A DNA stretch of 5,488 nucleotides from contig MERE01000106.1 in assembly GCA_001771975.1 (NCBI GenBank), positions 1-5,488 of the forward strand, given 5' to 3'. The first letter of the stretch is position 1; each line of letters begins with the position of its first letter. The DNA is from Betaproteobacteria bacterium RIFCSPLOWO2_02_FULL_68_150 (GTDB taxonomy: Bacteria > Pseudomonadota > Gammaproteobacteria > Burkholderiales > SG8-39). The translations under genes and the position numbers were made by a program. This document shows positions 1-5,488 of this stretch, in pieces. The notes beneath the pieces were generated by a model. The model worked only from the letters and a program-made list of their open reading frames with translations. It ran no database searches and was not told the origin of the DNA.

Positions 1-539
1 CCCAGGTCCCAGGCCATCATCTTGGTCCAGGCGACCGAGTCCGCCGGCGTCCAGGGCTCGGGCCGCGCCCCGGTCAGCCAGAACTCCGGCGGCAGCACCG
101 GATTGCCGGCGAGAAACGCGTTGACGCCGGCCGCGTAGGCGTCGAGCAGGCGGCGAGTCTCGGCGTCGAAGCCGCGCAGGTTGGCTTCGGCGGCGCGGCG
201 CACGCCGAGGGTGCGAAGGAATCGGTCGGCCTCCAGCGCACCGGGGCCGAGAATCTCGGCCACGCGCCCGGCGGCAATGCGCCGGTTCATCTCCATCTGC
301 CACAGGCGATCCTGCGCGTGCGCGAAGCCGAGCCCGAAAATCGCGTCCTCGTCGCGCTGCGCGAAGATGTGCGGAATGCCGTAACCGTCGCGCTGGATCT
401 CGACCGTGCCGGCGATTCCCGCAATCCGGATCTCGCCCTCGGTGTCGGGCAGCGACAGGCGCAGATATTGGTAGCCGCCGATCGCGGCGACGAGCAGCGT
501 CGCCAGCAGTGCGAGGAGCAATTTCAGTATCAGGGGCAC
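1..539 (-). CDS. Penicillin acylase family protein (Ntn hydrolase, S45), N-terminal part, cut by window edge
   Basis: The visible 179 residues match the start of the penicillin amidase/acyl-homoserine-lactone acylase family. These are exported enzymes that hydrolyse amide bonds and mature by autocleavage into alpha and beta chains. Residues 4-22 or so are a hydrophobic segment (signal peptide or membrane anchor; no lipobox Cys seen). Next come family hallmarks of the alpha chain: G-T-V-E-I-x-R-D-G-Y-G-I-P-H-I, then G-x-G-F-A-H-A-Q-D-R-L-W-Q-M-E, then R-R-x-A-x-G-R-V-A-E-I-L-G, and later D-A-Y-A-A-G-V-N-A-F. The catalytic Ser of the beta chain lies beyond the left edge, so activity and substrate cannot be judged. 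The start is a GTG at 539; an in-frame TTG at 545 adds two residues, and neither has a good Shine-Dalgarno. The gene begins 19 nt after the cysB stop on the same strand, so co-transcription is likely. Family call firm, substrate unknown. Confidence 0.88.
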   Translation of the reverse strand, partial: MPLILKLLLALLATLLVAAIGGYQYLRLSLPDTEGEIRIAGIAGTVEIQRDGYGIPHIFAQRDEDAIFGLGFAHAQDRLWQMEMNRRIAAGRVAEILGPGALEADRFLRTLGVRRAAEANLRGFDAETRRLLDAYAAGVNAFLAGNPVLPPEFWLTGARPEPWTPADSVAWTKMMAWDL

Positions 540-558
540 ACGCAAAAGGTTACCCGAT

Positions 559-1503
559 CTAGAGTTCGTAAGTGCTGCCCGAGCGGCCCATCACGCTCTG
601 CTCGACCAGGCGGCGCGAAAGCTGCGGCGCGAACAACTCGATGAAATCGTAGGCGTAGCGCGGCAGATAGGCGCCGCGCTTGATGCCGAGGCGCGTGAGC
701 GACGTGGGAAACAGGTGTGAAGCGTCGAGCGCGCGCAGGCTGCGATCGCGCCGGGGGTCGAACGCCATGCTTGCCAGGATGCCGACGCCCAGACCCAGTT
801 CGACGTAGGTCTTGATCACGTCGGCGTCGAACGCGGTGAGCACGATTTCGGGCGCCAGCCCGCGCTGCTCGAAGGCCCGGCTGACGAGCGAGCGGTTGGC
901 GAAGGCGAAGTCGTAGGTGACGATCGGATGCCGTGCGATCGCCTCCAGGGTGAGGGGTCTTGCCTCGAGCAGCGCGTGCCGGGGCGGCACCACGACACAG
1001 CGGTTCCACTGATAGCACGGCAGCGCCACGAGGCCGGGGTGATCCGCGATGCGCTCGGTGGCGATGCACAGGTCCGCCTCACCCGCCGCCACCTCCTCGC
1101 AGATCTGTGTCGGGTTGCCCTGGTGGATCACCAGTTGCACCTTGGGATAACGGCGCTTGAACGCCGTCACCGCTTTCGGCAGGGCGTAGCGCGCCTGCGT
1201 ATGGGTGGCCGCGAGCGTCAGCGTGCCGCGGTCTCGGCCGGCGTAGTCCTCGCCCGCGCGCTTCAAGTTGGCGGCATCGGCCAGCATGCGTTCGGCGATC
1301 GCGATCACCGCGCGGCCCGGCTCGGTCAGGGCCGTGATGCGCTTGCCGCTGCGAACGAAGATCATGACGCGCAGCTCTTCCTCGAGCTCGCGGACGCGCT
1401 TGCTGATGCCCGGCTGCGAGGTATGCAGCGCGGCGGCGGCGGCGGAGACGTTGAGCCCCCGGCGGGCCACCTCGCAGACGTAGCGGAGCTGTTGCAGCTT
1501 CAT
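559..1503 (-). CDS. cysB: CysB-type LysR-family regulator of sulfur assimilation
   Basis: This 314-residue LysR-type regulator closely follows enterobacterial CysB (324 residues). CysB activates cysteine-biosynthesis genes when sulfur is scarce, with N-acetylserine or O-acetylserine as inducer and sulfate or thiosulfate as antagonists. Residues 1-60 form the winged helix-turn-helix: it opens M-K-L-Q-Q-L-R-Y and contains T-S-Q-P-G-I-S-K at 28-35. The effector-pocket signature T-H-T-Q-A-R-Y-A-L-P begins at T100, placing T100, T102 and Q103 at the same numbers as the ligand-contacting residues of CysB. C-Y-Q-W-N-R, D-A-D-V-I-K-T-Y-V and L-G-L-G-V-G-I-L-A-S-M also match CysB. The ATG at 1503 is fixed by the conserved N-terminus although no clear Shine-Dalgarno precedes it. 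It is transcribed away from the reductase gene, the usual LysR arrangement with a target. A paralogue such as Cbl is possible but less likely. Confidence 0.93.
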   Translation of the reverse strand: MKLQQLRYVCEVARRGLNVSAAAAALHTSQPGISKRVRELEEELRVMIFVRSGKRITALTEPGRAVIAIAERMLADAANLKRAGEDYAGRDRGTLTLAATHTQARYALPKAVTAFKRRYPKVQLVIHQGNPTQICEEVAAGEADLCIATERIADHPGLVALPCYQWNRCVVVPPRHALLEARPLTLEAIARHPIVTYDFAFANRSLVSRAFEQRGLAPEIVLTAFDADVIKTYVELGLGVGILASMAFDPRRDRSLRALDASHLFPTSLTRLGIKRGAYLPRYAYDFIELFAPQLSRRLVEQSVMGRSGSTYEL

Positions 1504-1574
1504 AACCAGATGGCATAGCAGTCTAACTTAATATTCTTTTGAGAACTATACGGCCGTGGCTAGAGTCCTCCGTC
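1504..1574. promoter_or_regulatory. Divergent promoter region between cysB and the reductase gene
   Basis: This 71-nt spacer contains an AT-rich core (about 1524-1550) that stands out from the GC-rich surroundings. On the plus strand TTGAGA (1539-1544) and TAGAGT (1561-1566), spaced by 16 nt, resemble sigma70 -35 and -10 boxes (5/6 and 4/6 matches). Transcription would then begin almost at the reductase ATG (1575), giving a leaderless or near-leaderless mRNA. An imperfect dyad CTTAA (1527-1531) / TTGAG (1539-1543) could be part of a LysR-type operator. No convincing minus-strand promoter for cysB was found. CysB binding here is inferred from the gene arrangement; the boxes are read by eye and unproven. 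Confidence 0.45.
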
Positions 1575-3272
<1,698 letters not shown>

Positions 3273-3688
3273 GGCCGATCCCTGGCTGCGGGTCGGCGAA
3301 AGCGGTTTGGTGCCGGACTTCCCCGTCGCAGGCGACCTGCTGGTCCCGTTGCGGCTCTGGCAGCTGCGGCGCGATGACCTGATCGCGCGCGACGGCCGCC
3401 TGGGGCTTCTAATCGAAGGCTGGGACGAACCGGAGAATTTCGCCGACGCGCTGCCGCGGCTGCAACTGGTGGCGATCCACGTTCCGCAGTTCGCCGATGG
3501 GCGCGCTTATTCGCTGGCCCGGATTCTGCGGCAGCGCCATGGCTACGCGGGTGAACTGCGCGCGTTCGGCGACGTGCTGCGCGACCAGCTTCTGTATCTC
3601 AGCCGCTGCGGCTTCGATTCGTTCGCACTCAGGGACCCGGGCCGGGCCGAGGAGTCGCTGGCGGCATTCCGCGAGCTTGCCGCGGCGC

Positions 3689-4195
3689 TCAGGCGTCCTT
3701 ACGCCTGGCAGCGCGCAGCATGAGCCATACGGCATAGGCCGCCAGTGCGCTGAAGCACGCGAGCGACCACTCGGGAATCGAAAGCCCGAGGAAGCGCCAT
3801 TTCACCTCGGCGCACTGGCCGGAGCCTTCGAACAGCTTCTGCAGCGTGCGCCCGAGCGGAAAGTTCTCCAGCATGAAAAACAGGTCCGGCCCGCACGCCG
3901 GCACCTGGTCCGGCGGCAGGTGCTGCAGCCAGACGTGGCGCACGGCGACGCCGCCGCCGCCGAGCGCGGCGAGCAGCCCGAGCAGCGAATAGACGATCTG
4001 TCCCGCACGCCCCGGAGCGTGCAGCGCGGCGACGAGGAAGACGGCGCCGACGGCGTAAAAGAACGCACGCTGCACGTGGCACAGCGGGCATGGGTCCTGT
4101 CCCTGGAAGTACTGCAGGTAGTAGCCGAAGCCGAGCAGCGCCGCGGGGGCAGCCGCACCCAGCGCGAACCGGGCGCGGGTCGAAAGTGGGGTCAG
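3689..4195 (-). CDS. dsbB: Disulfide bond formation protein B; start codon uncertain
   Basis: DsbB is an inner-membrane protein that re-oxidises periplasmic DsbA and passes electrons to quinone. Counting from the CTG at 4195 the protein is 168 residues, normal for the family. It has four hydrophobic segments (about 10-30, 43-58, 66-85, 143-160), the first redox pair C36-P-L-C39 followed by Q-R at 42-43, and the second pair C101 and C128 in the periplasmic loop. W-R-F-L-G-L-S-I-P-E-W-S resembles the segment before the last helix in E. coli DsbB. The N-terminus is a problem: no ATG, GTG or TTG lies in frame between the C-x-x-C and the inverted repeat. The closest in-frame canonical starts are GTG 4333 and ATG 4474, both inside aidB, and they would add an implausible Arg-rich extension. 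I give CTG 4195, which has GGA 9 nt upstream, as a best guess. Product call firm, start weak. Confidence 0.85.
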   Translation of the reverse strand: MTPLSTRARFALGAAAPAALLGFGYYLQYFQGQDPCPLCHVQRAFFYAVGAVFLVAALHAPGRAGQIVYSLLGLLAALGGGGVAVRHVWLQHLPPDQVPACGPDLFFMLENFPLGRTLQKLFEGSGQCAEVKWRFLGLSIPEWSLACFSALAAYAVWLMLRAARRKDA

Positions 4196-4260
4196 AGTAA
4201 GAATTCCGGTCGAAGGTGCCAGGACAACATTGGCGGTCGGCGGAATTTTACTCTGACCCC
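4188..4260. repeat. 73-nt inverted repeat, probable REP/MITE-like palindromic element
   Basis: The left arm (4188-4208) begins GGGGTCAGAGTAA and ends AATTCCG. The right arm (4241-4260) is its reverse complement apart from one extra G in the left arm, so about 20 bp pair. An inner GCCA (4218-4221) / TGGC (4231-4234) stem closes a 9-nt loop. The arms resemble short palindromes I recall near IS200-like REP-associated tyrosine transposases; that link is from memory and no transposase is in the window. The right arm supplies the last codons and TAA stop of the aidB-like gene, and the left arm covers the expected dsbB start. As RNA it would form a strong hairpin between the two genes and could act as a terminator or processing site, although it has no U-tract. 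No second copy was seen. Confidence 0.82.
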
Positions 4261-5488
4261 GTTGACTCCAGCGGCATGGCGCGCTCGATGAGGGCGGCGA
4301 ACGGCGCCGTCGGCGCCAGCATGCCGAAAGCACCGCCCGTATCGCCCGCGAGGCGCGAGGCGCAGAACGCTTCGGACACGAAGGCCGGGGCGTGGCGCGC
4401 GAGCAGGCTCGCCTGGATGGCGAGCGCGAGATCCTGGGTGAGGCGCCGTGCAGCCGATTCGAACTCGGCCGCATCGGCGAGGCGCGCGCGCAGTGCGGCG
4501 CAGAAGCGGTCGAACGCCGGATGCACGCCGCGCGCCGCGTCGAGTTCGGCCATCACGGCGTCGCTGACTTCGGGCGCCTTGCGGAGCGCGCGCAGCACAT
4601 CGAGGCACATGATGTTGCCCGAGCCCTCCCAGATCGAGTTGACCGGCATCTCGCGGTAGATCCGCGACAGCGCGTTTTCCTCGACATAGCCGCTGCCGCC
4701 GATCGCCTCCATCGCCTCCTCGGCGAAGTGCGCGCCGCGCTTGCAGATCCAGAACTTCGCGGCGGGCGTGAGCACGCGCGCCAGCAGCCGCTCGCGCTCG
4801 TCGACCTGCGCGTCGTAGGCGCGCGACAGCCGCATCGCGAGCGCGGTCGCGGCCTCCGCTTCGAGCGCGAGATCGGCGAGCACGTTCTGCATCGCCGGTT
4901 GATCGCGCAGCAGGCGTCCGAAGGCGCTGCGCTGCGCCGCGTGCCACAGCGCCTGCGCGAGCGCCTGGCGCATCAGCCCCGCGCTGCCGATGGCGCAGTC
5001 CAGGCGCGTGTACACGCCCATCTCGAGGATCATCGGCACGCCGCGCCCTTCCTCGCCGAGCAGCGTCGCAGTGGCGTCGTGGAACTCGACTTCGGAGGAG
5101 GCGTTCGAGCGGTTGCCGAGCTTGTCTTTCAGGCGCTGGATGCGGATCGCGTTCGGCGCGCCCTCCGGCGTGAAGCGCGGCATGAAAAAGCACGACAGTC
5201 CGCCGGGGGACTGCGCCAGCACCAGCCAGGCGTCGCACATCGGTGCCGAGAGGAACCACTTGTGTCCCGTGATGCGCCACTCGTGCGAGTCCGCACGCAC
5301 CGCCTGCGTCGTGTTGGCGCGCACGTCCGAGCCGCCCTGCTTTTCGGTCATGCCCATGCCGATCAGCACCGAGCGCTTGCCGTGCGCGGGGATGTTGCGG
5401 GGGTCGTACTCGCGCGACAGGATCTTCGGCAGCCACTCGGCGGCGAGCGCCGCGTCGCGCCGGATCGCCGGCACCGAGCCGTAGGTCA
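4248..5488 (-). CDS. aidB: AidB-like acyl-CoA dehydrogenase, cut by window edge at its 5' end
   Basis: The visible 412 residues correspond to E. coli AidB (541 residues) from about residue 137 onward. AidB is a flavoprotein of the acyl-CoA dehydrogenase family, induced in the adaptive response to alkylation, with weak isovaleryl-CoA dehydrogenase activity and DNA binding. Near-identical blocks are G-M-G-M-T-E-K-Q-G-G-S-D, G-H-K-W-F, G-G-L-S-C-F-F-x-P-R-F, L-K-D-K-L-G-N-R-S-N-A-S, F-x-I-C-K-R-G and Y-R-E-M-P-V-N-S-I-W-E-G-S-G-N-I-M-C-L-D-V-L-R. The W-E-G-S-G-N Glu (nt 4626-4628) is the expected active-site base. The frame is open to the right edge (reading ...T-Y-G-S-V-P-A), so GTG 5474 is an internal Val, not a start. 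The C-terminal ~110 residues are slightly acidic by my count, unlike the basic DNA-binding domain of E. coli AidB. The final T-G-S-E and stop come from the palindromic element, which suggests the original end was replaced or trimmed. Confidence 0.93.
   Translation of the reverse strand, partial: TYGSVPAIRRDAALAAEWLPKILSREYDPRNIPAHGKRSVLIGMGMTEKQGGSDVRANTTQAVRADSHEWRITGHKWFLSAPMCDAWLVLAQSPGGLSCFFMPRFTPEGAPNAIRIQRLKDKLGNRSNASSEVEFHDATATLLGEEGRGVPMILEMGVYTRLDCAIGSAGLMRQALAQALWHAAQRSAFGRLLRDQPAMQNVLADLALEAEAATALAMRLSRAYDAQVDERERLLARVLTPAAKFWICKRGAHFAEEAMEAIGGSGYVEENALSRIYREMPVNSIWEGSGNIMCLDVLRALRKAPEVSDAVMAELDAARGVHPAFDRFCAALRARLADAAEFESAARRLTQDLALAIQASLLARHAPAFVSEAFCASRLAGDTGGAFGMLAPTAPFAALIERAMPLESTGSE

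Noticed and set aside
181..644. Plus-strand short open frames near the left end
   Set aside because: The minus strand carries an uninterrupted penicillin acylase N-terminus through 1-539, which explains this stretch; the frame at 318-644 also runs over the cysB 3' end.
928..1518. Plus-strand open frame of 196 codons opposite cysB
   Set aside because: It is a shadow of the cysB coding strand; its product looks like an out-of-frame translation and has no ribosome-binding site or domain.
4188..4260. Classical rho-independent terminator
   Set aside because: The hairpin is strong but is not followed by a T-run on either strand, and the near-identical terminal arms fit a mobile palindromic element better, though it may still affect transcript ends.
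3497..4291. Plus-strand open frame of 264 codons across DUF934 and dsbB
   Set aside because: It lies in a different frame over the DUF934 3' half and antisense to dsbB, and spans the palindromic element. Both real genes have recognisable family motifs, while this translation has none.
4192..5436. Minus-strand open frame of 414 codons overlapping the aidB-like gene
   Set aside because: It is very rich in Arg and Ala with no family features, whereas the other frame encodes clear AidB motifs throughout. Only its last 12 codons, inside the palindromic element, are discussed as a possible mini-ORF.

Overview
The window is GC-rich, with only short gaps between genes and a strong G/C preference at third codon positions. 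Gene content suggests a betaproteobacterium: a CysB-type regulator divergent from a ferredoxin-type sulfite/nitrite reductase that is followed by a DUF934 gene. This taxonomic call is inferred from gene order and protein similarity recalled from memory, not from a search. No rRNA, tRNA, CRISPR array or integrase was seen.

Layout. Positions 1-539 (minus) hold the 5' part of a penicillin-acylase-family (Ntn hydrolase, S45) gene that runs off the left edge. Just upstream on the same strand is cysB (559-1503). A 71-nt AT-rich divergent region (1504-1574) separates cysB from the siroheme/[4Fe-4S] sulfite (or nitrite) reductase (1575-3272, plus). The DUF934 gene (3217-3723, plus) overlaps the reductase end by 56 nt. 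Convergent to it, and overlapping its 3' end by 35 nt, is dsbB (minus, stop at 3689). Between dsbB and the next minus-strand gene lies a 73-nt near-perfect inverted repeat (4188-4260). It is followed by the 3' three-quarters of an aidB-like acyl-CoA dehydrogenase gene (4248-5488), which runs off the right edge.

Functional picture. cysB, the reductase and DUF934 form an assimilatory sulfur module: CysB senses sulfur status and probably controls the divergent reductase, which makes sulfide for cysteine synthesis. The usual partners (cysH, cysD, cysN, a CysJ flavoprotein) are not in the window. dsbB (re-oxidation of periplasmic DsbA) and aidB are separate functions that may share a minus-strand transcript.

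The most unusual spot is the aidB-dsbB junction. The small palindromic element there supplies the last codons and stop of aidB. It also covers the place where dsbB should start, leaving dsbB with no nearby ATG, GTG or TTG in frame. I do not see a clearly new multi-gene system. The best candidates for a second look are this junction and the uncharacterised DUF934 protein.
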